This document shows, in pieces, positions 29,268 to 35,484 of a DNA stretch of 35,484 bases. Source of the DNA: a virus; the IMG/VR virus record IMGVR_UViG_3300042465_002939, positions 1 through 35,484 of that record. One strand, given 5' to 3'. The notes beneath the pieces are model-generated. The model made no database searches. It had not been told where the DNA came from and saw only the letters and a list, made by a program, of their open reading frames with translations. The stretch's first letter is position 1. Each line of letters starts with the position of its first letter. Both the position numbers and the translations under genes were made by a program.

Positions 29268-29602
29268 TACGAAACCTCCCGGCCTGAGCAGCGAATTGTG
29301 AGCGACGTGGCAGCACCGGCCAACGTCGAGATGAACCCGCCAGCTTCCAGCACATGGCCGACCAACTCAGGGCAGGTGTAGGTTTCATCGGGCGCGATGG
29401 CGCGAGCGTCCAAGACCAAGTTGCTGGCCCCGGCAGTCCCGCCAGAGGTCACAAGGTTCACCGACAGCGTGACGTTGCCGGCGCTGGTGTTGGTCACCGT
29501 GAACTTGTCGATGATAGCCCTGACCGCCGTGGCGGTGTATTGCGTGGTCTGCGCGTTCTCGGCCTGCTTTGCCGGGATCAGAACCTTTACCGTGACTGCC
29601 AT
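29267..29602 (-). CDS. Small beta-rich virion protein
   Basis: 111 residues from ATG 29602. Beta pattern (DKFTVTNTSAGNVTLSVNLV) and a conserved-looking middle (DETYTCPELVGHVLEAGGFI) fit a small structural protein, perhaps of tail or fibre. No signal peptide. Confidence 0.65.
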   Translation of the reverse strand: MAVTVKVLIPAKQAENAQTTQYTATAVRAIIDKFTVTNTSAGNVTLSVNLVTSGGTAGASNLVLDARAIAPDETYTCPELVGHVLEAGGFISTLAGAATSLTIRCSGREVS

Positions 29603-29612
29603 GTTGGCCTCC

Positions 29613-30026
29613 TTAGACGATGCTTATAATGATGCCGTTTACCACGGTGACTGTTTGGATGCCCGCAAGAAACGTCCCAGACGCCCCAGTGATCGGGACA
29701 GGTGCAGGCTGCGTTGCGGCAAACGATGCCATGCTCTCAGCAGACACGGCCACGGCCATAGCGGCCTCGGCCTTAACATCTGCAGCCATTGAAAGGCCCG
29801 CCAACTGAGCCGCATCAGTCGCCACTGACAGCGCCACCTCGGCTTTATTGTCAGCCGTGCCGGTGGCCAAGATGTTATCGGTGATTAACTGCGTCAGGAC
29901 CACAATATCGGCGGGCGTCAACTGCCCAGCGACCTTGAACAGCCGCTCGATCGCCCGAATGGCCTCTGGATCATTGCCGACAAAAGCGGCGATCTGGTTT
30001 CTGGTTGGAGAGATCGGATCTGCCAT
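29613..30026 (-). CDS. Structural protein at the tail-needle (gp26) position
   Basis: 137 residues from ATG 30026 (shares a base with the gp10-like stop). N-terminus MADPISPTRNQIAAFVGNDP, a helical Ala-rich middle (DVKAEAAMAVAVSAESMASF), and a short beta end (GIQTVTVVNGIIISIV). In P22 the tail needle gene follows gene 10, and the helix-then-beta-cap layout would fit a short needle. No sequence match is claimed. Confidence 0.6.
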   Translation of the reverse strand: MADPISPTRNQIAAFVGNDPEAIRAIERLFKVAGQLTPADIVVLTQLITDNILATGTADNKAEVALSVATDAAQLAGLSMAADVKAEAAMAVAVSAESMASFAATQPAPVPITGASGTFLAGIQTVTVVNGIIISIV

Positions 30027-31426
30027 CAGAATGCCAGCGGTTCGACCCGCGCCTCCAGCCGTGCCATCGCAAGCTGCGCCTCGCTGGTGCCACGGAACTT
30101 CTGCAAGCGCCAATTGCGCATGTGGCCCTGCTGAAGCCAGACCACCCGCTTGTTATACTCGCCCAGCTTGCCCACGCGCGCAGGCTTCTCGACGCTGTAG
30201 GTCAGGCCATCGACCGAATAGGATGTCCACACGGTCGGATCGGCACCGGGCTGCACACGGCCCGTCAGCGACACCAACTCCATTTCATGGAAGATCGCCC
30301 CACGGCTTTCATTGTAGACGATGGTCGTGCCGAACTCCCAGCCGATTGTCTCGCCCCAGTGGCTGGCGATGTTCTTGTCCAGATAGCCCACGTCAGTGTC
30401 AGCAGGTTTGCAGACGTTCCACCGATCATAGGCCCAGACCGCATCGCAGACAGCCCATCGACCGAGGCCAACCAGCGAGGTGCGCAGGAAGAACCAGACA
30501 GGCTGCCCGACAGCCTGCGATCCTGCGGCATCGAACACAATGGTCTGGTCTGGCAGGTGGATGTCGAGGAACTGGTGGCCCCCCTCGGTGCGCTCCTGCA
30601 TAAACGAGGTGGAAAGCTGGGCTTCGGTATAGCCCGCAAGGATTTCCTCAATCTCGCGCGTGGCGATCTTTTGCACAGTGCCGTTGGCGCCGATATAGAC
30701 CGAAATGTTTTCGTTGGTGCCACTGCCCATGAAGGCAATGTTTTCGCCCAGAACGCAGCAGGTGTGTGTGCCCAGCGTGCCCTTCTGCATTTGCGCGCCG
30801 GGGATGCGCTGGAACGGAAAGCCAGCCGTGCCGATGTTGTCAAACACCTCGATGGTGTGGCGGTTCAGCGCGTAGATCTCATTGCGCAGCTTCAGCAGGG
30901 CCTTCACCGGGTCAGGGTCAGCTTCCGAAGATCCATACTTCAGCGGATCGACGGCAAATGGGTTGTTCAATTCCGTGATGACGAGGAACTCGCCGTCGGT
31001 CGTCATGAAGTAACCATCGACCCAAACCACGGTCAGAGCCGTGCCGAGATCTGGATCAGTCACCTGTGCCAGCGTCGTGCCGTCGTAAAGATAGAGCCGA
31101 CCGCCAGAAGTCACGGCCAGATAATCGAAGCTGTAAGTGAACGTCACGCGGCCACCGCTGCCGACATCGCCGATCACCGTGACGGTGCCGTCTTGCGCGA
31201 CCGTGACCAGCTTGGTCCCCATCACGCGGTAAAGCACGCCGTTCCAGTTGATGCCGCCCCGGTTGAACCCAGGCCCGTCACCAGTCTTCACAATGCCATC
31301 ACCGGGGCGAAGATAGCCCTCCGAGATGCCCGTGGCTTTCGGCACAGGCACAAGGTTGACAGGATAGCTCGTCCGAAAATCGGGCGAGCCATCCGTGTAG
31401 ATCCCGTTGATGATGCCGATCTGCAT
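30026..31426 (-). CDS. Tail hub / packaged-DNA stabilisation protein, P22 gp10-like
   Basis: 466 residues from ATG 31426, close to P22 gp10 (472). After packaging it plugs the portal-gp4 ring and holds DNA in. Pattern agreement: YPVNLVPVPKATGISEGYLR, GPGFNRGGINWNGVLYRVMG, then beta-propeller-like repeats (FDYLAVTSGGRLYLYDGTTL) and GENIAFMGSGTNENISVY. Near the gp4-like gene, as in P22, though two genes intervene. Confidence 0.88.
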   Translation of the reverse strand: MQIGIINGIYTDGSPDFRTSYPVNLVPVPKATGISEGYLRPGDGIVKTGDGPGFNRGGINWNGVLYRVMGTKLVTVAQDGTVTVIGDVGSGGRVTFTYSFDYLAVTSGGRLYLYDGTTLAQVTDPDLGTALTVVWVDGYFMTTDGEFLVITELNNPFAVDPLKYGSSEADPDPVKALLKLRNEIYALNRHTIEVFDNIGTAGFPFQRIPGAQMQKGTLGTHTCCVLGENIAFMGSGTNENISVYIGANGTVQKIATREIEEILAGYTEAQLSTSFMQERTEGGHQFLDIHLPDQTIVFDAAGSQAVGQPVWFFLRTSLVGLGRWAVCDAVWAYDRWNVCKPADTDVGYLDKNIASHWGETIGWEFGTTIVYNESRGAIFHEMELVSLTGRVQPGADPTVWTSYSVDGLTYSVEKPARVGKLGEYNKRVVWLQQGHMRNWRLQKFRGTSEAQLAMARLEARVEPLAF

Positions 31427-31435
31427 TGCTGCCCC

Positions 31436-32368
31436 TTAGAACTTGATGGACAGATTGAACGATTGCAGCGTCACAACGTTGTTGGCCGTGGCAGGTTGCG
31501 CGGTGATTGCAAAGACCTGGTCAGCAGTAGCATCGACAGACAGGTTTACGATTGCGCCTGTTGAAAGCCCGTGACCGGTCGTGCCGACGGCGCTCCCGAT
31601 GATCTGCGAAGATCCACGATTTGAAAGGATTTTTTGCGCATCAACGCTGGCGTTACTCGCAGCGGCAACAGTCATCACGGCGCCGCCGCCAAAAGTCATG
31701 CCAAGGTTCTTCGCGGTGGCGTTGTTAGTCATGCTGAACAGGGCCTCAATAAACATGATGCCGCCGATGCCCATTGACGAACCCGGCACGGTGACAGATG
31801 CCAGCGTTACAGCAGTGTTTGCCACGGCCACGGTCGGTGTGCCAAGTCCAGACCTGAACGGCAGGTTGATGGTGATCTTGAGGCCGGTGGTGTCCGTATC
31901 CAGAGCCGTGACGGCATAGAACCCGTTGACGCCCGTGCCGGTCGCCCAGGTCACATAGACGCTTGCGCCAACCGCAACAGCGGCGGTCAGGCCATGCGCG
32001 CCCGCGCTGACAAGGCGAACAAGGCCGGCGTTGGTCTCATAGGTCAGCGTGGTGAATGTAGCCGCTGGCTGCACCAAGCTAACAGGCGTCACAGAGCCAA
32101 GCACCAGAGCCGGGAAGCTGCGCAGCTTGGGCTGCACCGCGACATCGTATTCCACCGTCGCGCCGCGATTGTAGATCGTGGCAACGCGGTCGTTAGCATA
32201 GGGGCCGAATGTCTGCGCGCGGTTGGACAGTTCGACCACGCCGGTCGGGGTTTGCACGCCGATCTGAACCAGCGTCGGCTGGTCGCCAATGCTGCCCACG
32301 CTCAAGGACGATCCGCGCGGGATCAGGATTTCTTTTTCAGTGCTTACTGCGGATGCGTAGAGGAACAT
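31436..32368 (-). CDS. Large beta-rich virion protein
   Basis: 310 residues from ATG 32368, favoured by AAGGA eight bases upstream; ATG 32374 (two residues longer) also fits. Beta-strand alternation throughout (SVTPVSLVQPAATFTTLTYE, VGASVYVTWATGTGVNGFYA). The front (KEILIPRGSSLSVGSIGDQP) may be a docking segment. It lies between gp4- and gp10-like genes, where P22 has none, so it may be an extra head or neck fibre. No family recognised. Confidence 0.68.
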   Translation of the reverse strand: MFLYASAVSTEKEILIPRGSSLSVGSIGDQPTLVQIGVQTPTGVVELSNRAQTFGPYANDRVATIYNRGATVEYDVAVQPKLRSFPALVLGSVTPVSLVQPAATFTTLTYETNAGLVRLVSAGAHGLTAAVAVGASVYVTWATGTGVNGFYAVTALDTDTTGLKITINLPFRSGLGTPTVAVANTAVTLASVTVPGSSMGIGGIMFIEALFSMTNNATAKNLGMTFGGGAVMTVAAASNASVDAQKILSNRGSSQIIGSAVGTTGHGLSTGAIVNLSVDATADQVFAITAQPATANNVVTLQSFNLSIKF

Positions 32369-32385
32369 GGTCATCGTCCTTGTGT

Positions 32386-32832
32386 TTAGGATACCCGATA
32401 CCATGCCGACGTAGCAGCATCATATCGCATGGTGAAGAAGGCGTTGGCAGCGGCCAAAGTGGTCGGAGCGCCGGTGACTGTCTTGCCTGCGCCCGAGACG
32501 GTCAGCGAGGAAACGATCTGCGTGCAGTTGACGCTCACCTCCTGCTTGTCGGTAGGCGCCGATGGCAGCACAATGGTGCCAGCCGCGAAGGTGGCCGTCG
32601 GCGTCAGCAACAGCCAAGTGTCGCCGGCAGCTACAGTCACAGAAAAGCCCGTGGCGCTGGGTGCCGCGTATTGCGTCGTCAGCGAACCCGGCAGCGTCAA
32701 GTTGTCCTGCATGAAGGTCAGCAGCAGGTTGATCGAGGCCTTGCGCGTGTCGCCGTTATTCGTGGCCCAGACGGCGAGGAGATCGCCAAGCTGGATCGTG
32801 TCAAGCGAAGAAAGCTGATTGATGTTGGTCAT
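32386..32832 (-). CDS. Short fibre or neck protein
   Basis: 148 residues from ATG 32832. Start MTNINQLSSLDTIQLGDLLA, then VWATNNGDTRKASINLLLTF; this opening recurs in phage fibres and collar-attached proteins. The rest is a beta-rich domain (GFSVTVAAGDTWLLLTPTAT). Probably attached near the neck together with the 310-residue protein downstream. Confidence 0.68.
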   Translation of the reverse strand: MTNINQLSSLDTIQLGDLLAVWATNNGDTRKASINLLLTFMQDNLTLPGSLTTQYAAPSATGFSVTVAAGDTWLLLTPTATFAAGTIVLPSAPTDKQEVSVNCTQIVSSLTVSGAGKTVTGAPTTLAAANAFFTMRYDAATSAWYRVS

Positions 32833-32836
32833 CGCG

Positions 32837-33322
32837 TCATTCCCATGTCAATGCGCTGTCCGGGCCAACCGTCAGCGGGTCAATTGGTTGACGCAGGAAT
32901 GCGTCGTTGTAATAGCGCCAGCCCTTGTTGCCCTGGCCGCTCGGGATCGTCATGTTGCCAAGCTGCATTTCGGTCGGGAAGGTCGATCTGGACAGCAGCG
33001 CCTTGTACGACATTTGAGCGTTGGCCTTCGTGTCTGGTGAAACTGTCTTACCATACCCCGGAGCGATGCGCACCGCCAGATTGAGGTGCATGGCTTCAAG
33101 CGCGTCATCAGGAACGCCGATCACCTGATCCAGATCGCTGGCAGCGTTGGAAGATGGCAGCGGATAGCGCAGGCGGATGCCCTTGCCGTTCCACGTTGCC
33201 ATCATCGCGTCGAGGCGCTGCAAGGCACCTTCCAACTGCTGCGGGGCCAAGTCAAAGACATAGCCAGCGAGGCCGATCTCTTCGAATGCCCGGTTCACGA
33301 TGTCGCGCTTGGTGTATGCCAT
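32837..33322 (-). CDS. Tail accessory factor, P22 gp4-like
   Basis: 161 residues from ATG 33322 (a GTG at 33325 is less likely). P22 gp4 (166) forms the ring under the portal. Matching pattern: YTKRDIVNRAFEEIGLAGYV, LEGALQRLDAMMATWNGKGI, DDALEAMHLNLAVRIAPGYG. P22 gp4 also has muramidase activity; that cannot be judged here. The gp10-like gene lies two genes downstream. Confidence 0.87.
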   Translation of the reverse strand: MAYTKRDIVNRAFEEIGLAGYVFDLAPQQLEGALQRLDAMMATWNGKGIRLRYPLPSSNAASDLDQVIGVPDDALEAMHLNLAVRIAPGYGKTVSPDTKANAQMSYKALLSRSTFPTEMQLGNMTIPSGQGNKGWRYYNDAFLRQPIDPLTVGPDSALTWE

Positions 33323-33549
33323 CACAGAGCCTCAGATTTGCGCGTGTGGCCACGCTTTGGTTTAGCCTTGGCCTCGGGTTCAGGATCTTGCGCAGCACCG
33401 CTGGCGGCTGCGATAGCCTCGCGCACGGTGAAGTGCCAGCCAGCCTTGATGGTGGCTTCAATCTCGTCATCTTCCACGATGCACAGATCAAACGTCTCGG
33501 TCGCGCTCCGCTTGAACGCGCCGGGAGATTTGTAAAGCATGGTCGTCAT
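33322..33549 (-). CDS. Small virion-block protein
   Basis: 75 residues from ATG 33549 (ATGA overlap). A compact front (ALFDLCIVEDDEIEATIKAG-like pattern around ETFDLCIVEDDEIEATIKAG) ends in a long basic, Pro/Lys-rich tail (EPEAKAKPKRGHTRKSEAL). Similar short genes lie between coat and gp4 in many short-tailed phages. Function unknown. Confidence 0.7.
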   Translation of the reverse strand: MTTMLYKSPGAFKRSATETFDLCIVEDDEIEATIKAGWHFTVREAIAAASGAAQDPEPEAKAKPKRGHTRKSEAL

Positions 33550-33698
33550 TTTTTGCCCTTCTTGGCTGTCTTGGCCGATGCCCTGAATGCGGCTGCGGTC
33601 GGCGCGCCTTTGGTGCCAGGCTTGCGCATCTTCTCGCCAGATCCGGCTTTGATGCGGGCTTTTTTGGCTGCGATGTTTGCGTAAAGACCACCCGGCAT
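33546..33698 (-). CDS. 50-residue conserved basic phage protein
   Basis: ATG 33698, ATGA overlap with the next gene. It begins MPGGLYANIAAKKARIKAGS and continues GEKMRKPGTKGAPTAAAF, a pattern found widely in small genes near the coat gene of short-tailed phages. Very basic, so it may bind DNA or the inside of the capsid. Function unknown. Confidence 0.72.
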   Translation of the reverse strand: MPGGLYANIAAKKARIKAGSGEKMRKPGTKGAPTAAAFRASAKTAKKGKK

Positions 33699-33865
33699 TA
33701 TTTCTTCCCCTTCGGCGCTTTCGACGGCTTGCCAGCCTTCATGGCGGCGGTGCGTGCGGTGTTCAATGCGATGGCGATGGCCTGCTTGCGCGGGCGGCCC
33801 GACTTTTCTTCCATCTTGATATTCTCACCGATGGACTTGCGGCTGTAACCTTTTTTTAACGGCAT
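33698..33865 (-). CDS. 55-residue conserved basic phage protein (KGYS type, DUF6496-like)
   Basis: ATG 33865, TAATG junction with the next gene. Begins MPLKKGYSRKSIGENIKMEE; continues SGRPRKQAIAIALNTARTAA and a Lys-rich end. The PxKKGYS ... QAxAIALxxAR layout is common in phage head regions. Upstream frame to 33922 is rejected because it starts within the post-coat hairpin. Function unknown. Confidence 0.7.
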   Translation of the reverse strand: MPLKKGYSRKSIGENIKMEEKSGRPRKQAIAIALNTARTAAMKAGKPSKAPKGKK

Positions 33866-33891
33866 GGCATTAGACCCCTTGGATGTTTGAA

Positions 33892-33913
33892 GGGGGCGAG
33901 TTTCCCCGCCCCC
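33892..33913 (-). terminator. GC-rich hairpin after the coat gene (attenuator-like)
   Basis: On the minus strand GGGGGCG and CGCCCCC pair perfectly around an 8-base loop, 11 bases after the coat stop. No T run follows, so it is more likely an mRNA stability or partial-termination element keeping coat expression above that of later genes. Confidence 0.5.
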
Positions 33914-33924
33914 AAAGATCACAA

Positions 33925-35220
33925 TCAGGGAACCTGATTGAAGAGCAAGATACCCGACATTTCGGGCTGCTTGTTCACAACACCGAAGAACGTGTCCATA
34001 CGATACTTCGTGATGGCGGTGTTGATGTCGTAGAACTTCTGCATCACCAGTTCGATGCCCTGATCGGTGGTGCCACGCATCACGTCAACGCCAGCGTTGG
34101 TCGGGATTGCGTAACGGCCCGGCAGGATTTCCAGAGCGTCTTTCTGCCAGAACACGTTAATGTCGGCAGCGTCCACGTTCAGGATGGTGACGGTCGAACC
34201 GTTGGCCGGGGTGGCCGAGACGTTCTTGTACTGCAGTTCAGCATCGGTGCCGCCCTGAGCCGAGATGATCGGCGGGGAGATGACAACGGTGTTGTTGCCT
34301 GCAGTGCCGCCACCCGAGGTGATCGAGATGATGCGGAACGTCTTGGCTTGGCCAGTGTCGCCCTTGGTGATGTGATGCAACGCATTGACCGAGGCCAACT
34401 TGAAGCAGTCACCAACGCGCACAACAGCGCCAGCAGCCAACGTGATGTTGAGCGACTGATAACGGTTGTCCACGTTGTTGGTTTCACCCGTGCCGGCGGT
34501 CGATGTCGCACGCGGGGTGTAGTATTGGTTCGCACCGTTGATGGTGATGTCACCGACCGGGGTGGTGTTGCCCACGATGCGGTTGGCATAGTCCATCTTG
34601 TAGGTCTGGAAGCCAGCGACTTCACCGACGAACGAACGCTCATAGGCGGTGGTCGGCTTGCCCGTCATGGTCTGACGGCCAGCGAGATCCGACGCCATGC
34701 CGTTATACGAGCGCGAAGACAGCGCCAGATAACGGTCGAACATCTGCACGCCCTGCTCGTTGAACACGGCATCGCATTCAGCCACGTCCGAATAGCCGCC
34801 GGCAGAGCCGGAACGGGTCACGACCATCGTGGACTGAGCGGCAGCCACGTTCATGATGGCGACGTTGATGTCCGAAGCAAGTTTCTGCTTTGCGGAGTCA
34901 CCAAGGCGGCCTTCCTGCAGTTGGTCACGCAGTTCCAGAGCGTCCAGAGCAAACGGCACGGTCTTGTTGAAGCCGAGAGTTGCCGGGACAGCAAGCTGCG
35001 TGAAGTCAACGAACTGAGCCGAGATGTCGGTGCGCGGTGCGCCGTTGATCGAGGTCGCAATGTAGGGCTGCGGGCGCCAGATCACGTCGTTGGTGCGTTC
35101 CATCATCGAGCCATCGGTGTTGTACACCGACACGTTGCGCGACATTACCAAAGCGTCGTTGAAGCCTTCGAGGATGTTCTCGAACGCTACGCGCTCTTCC
35201 TTACTAAACGAGTTCGCCAT
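33925..35220 (-). CDS. Major capsid (coat) protein, P22 gp5-like
   Basis: 431 residues from ATG 35220; P22 gp5 has 430. Pattern agreement with the P22 coat family: a helical N-arm (ANSFSKEERVAFENILEGFN), VWRPQPYIATSINGAPRTDI, ALDALELRDQLQEGRLGDSA in the spine, and a central beta-rich insertion (about residues 220-340) in the place of the P22 I-domain. C-terminus KQPEMSGILLFNQVP. It is followed by a hairpin and small basic genes; scaffold lies 24 bases upstream. Confidence 0.92.
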   Translation of the reverse strand: MANSFSKEERVAFENILEGFNDALVMSRNVSVYNTDGSMMERTNDVIWRPQPYIATSINGAPRTDISAQFVDFTQLAVPATLGFNKTVPFALDALELRDQLQEGRLGDSAKQKLASDINVAIMNVAAAQSTMVVTRSGSAGGYSDVAECDAVFNEQGVQMFDRYLALSSRSYNGMASDLAGRQTMTGKPTTAYERSFVGEVAGFQTYKMDYANRIVGNTTPVGDITINGANQYYTPRATSTAGTGETNNVDNRYQSLNITLAAGAVVRVGDCFKLASVNALHHITKGDTGQAKTFRIISITSGGGTAGNNTVVISPPIISAQGGTDAELQYKNVSATPANGSTVTILNVDAADINVFWQKDALEILPGRYAIPTNAGVDVMRGTTDQGIELVMQKFYDINTAITKYRMDTFFGVVNKQPEMSGILLFNQVP

Positions 35221-35244
35221 TTTAGCGGTCCTTCATGTGGGGGT

Positions 35245-35484
35245 TTAGCCCTTGGCCTTCTGCTTCTTATACTGGAAAACCTTGGAATAGTCGCCAGTCT
35301 TTTCTGCTTCAGACCGCAGGCGGTCGAGGGTGCTGTCAACCGCGCCAGACGGGCGGGCGGTGCCGCTGATCTTGCGCTCGGGTGACGATTGAGCCTTACG
35401 GTTCGAGATCTTCAACTGCGTCTCCAATTTCGCAACCGCGAAGGCGAACTTCACGGGATCGGTGATGGAAGCGATTTCCTTCGC
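35245..35484 (-). CDS. Capsid scaffolding protein, 3' part (continues at base 1-751)
   Basis: C-terminal part of the scaffold gene, ending at TAA 35245; bases 35358-35484 duplicate the left end. The frame enters without a stop and continues into the 5' part that starts at 751. A local ATG at 35454 would give a 69-residue shadow and is not the true start. The Lys-rich end (VFQYKKQKAKG) is where a coat-binding tail is expected. Confidence 0.78.
   Translation of the reverse strand, partial: AKEIASITDPVKFAFAVAKLETQLKISNRKAQSSPERKISGTARPSGAVDSTLDRLRSEAEKTGDYSKVFQYKKQKAKG
35358..35484. repeat. Terminal direct repeat, right copy
   Basis: Identical to bases 1-127; see the left copy. One copy should be removed when the circle is closed. 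Confidence 0.9.

Noticed and set aside
30005-31564. Long plus-strand frame (519 codons) opposite the gp10-like gene
   Set aside because: Antisense shadow in high-GC DNA; the minus strand encodes a protein of the expected gp10 length and pattern.
33883-35385. Long plus-strand frame (500 codons) opposite the coat gene
   Set aside because: Antisense shadow; coat on the minus strand is secure and the frame runs over the contig-end repeat.
1-35484. tRNA genes, integrase and attachment sites
   Set aside because: Looked for T-loop GGTTCGA signatures, tyrosine or serine recombinase motifs and matching att-like repeats; nothing convincing was seen by eye.

Overview
The window is one complete, circular (circularly permuted) genome of a short-tailed, P22-like phage, about 35,357 bp once a 127-base end repeat is collapsed (bases 1-127 equal 35358-35484). 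The host is probably an alphaproteobacterium, perhaps Rhodobacterales. The reasons are high GC throughout, a phage copy of the alphaproteobacterial nucleoid protein GapR (DUF2312), and several small proteins of the kind seen in phages of that group. The host call is inference. No integrase, excisionase, partition system, tRNA or polymerase was seen.

Layout. Two transcription units diverge at about 13625-13727. The short rightward unit (13728-17425) carries a DnaJ-type zinc protein, small unknowns, an ERF single-strand annealing protein, a coiled-coil protein, NinB, a GapR-like protein and an HNH-type protein. It ends at a GC-rich palindrome followed by a T run. Everything else is leftward. 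From the small XRE repressor at 13624 the leftward genes run through DUF1064, a winged-helix protein, a lambda O-like initiator with iteron-like repeats inside its gene, a second replication gene, SSB, a beta sliding clamp, an Acb2/Tad1-like small protein (candidate anti-CBASS/Thoeris sponge), many tiny zinc or coiled-coil genes, a second XRE protein, a dCTP deaminase-like enzyme and an HD hydrolase.

A near-consensus promoter at 6072-6100, with a strongly structured leader, then starts the late genes: ParB-like/DNA methyltransferase, TerS, TerL, portal and scaffold. These continue across the contig ends into coat, P22 gp4- and gp10-like tail accessory proteins, beta-rich fibre proteins, a virion lysozyme, a GNAT protein, three ejection proteins, a tailspike with a P22-like head-binding domain, and a lysis cassette (amidase, holin, nested Rz/Rz1) ending at 17498. 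Most neighbours overlap by ATGA, GTGA or TGATG, so translation is probably coupled.

The most interesting signals are these. (1) An 11-base G tract splits what is normally one ParB-methyltransferase fusion, exactly in its linker, as expected for phase variation, slippage or an indel error. (2) Iterons lie inside the initiator gene. (3) A candidate operator, TTGCG-N5-CGCAA, recurs at three control regions. (4) The late promoter has a structured leader. (5) The small repressor mRNA may be leaderless. (6) The replication set includes clamp, SSB and an annealase with an SSB-like tail, but no polymerase or helicase.
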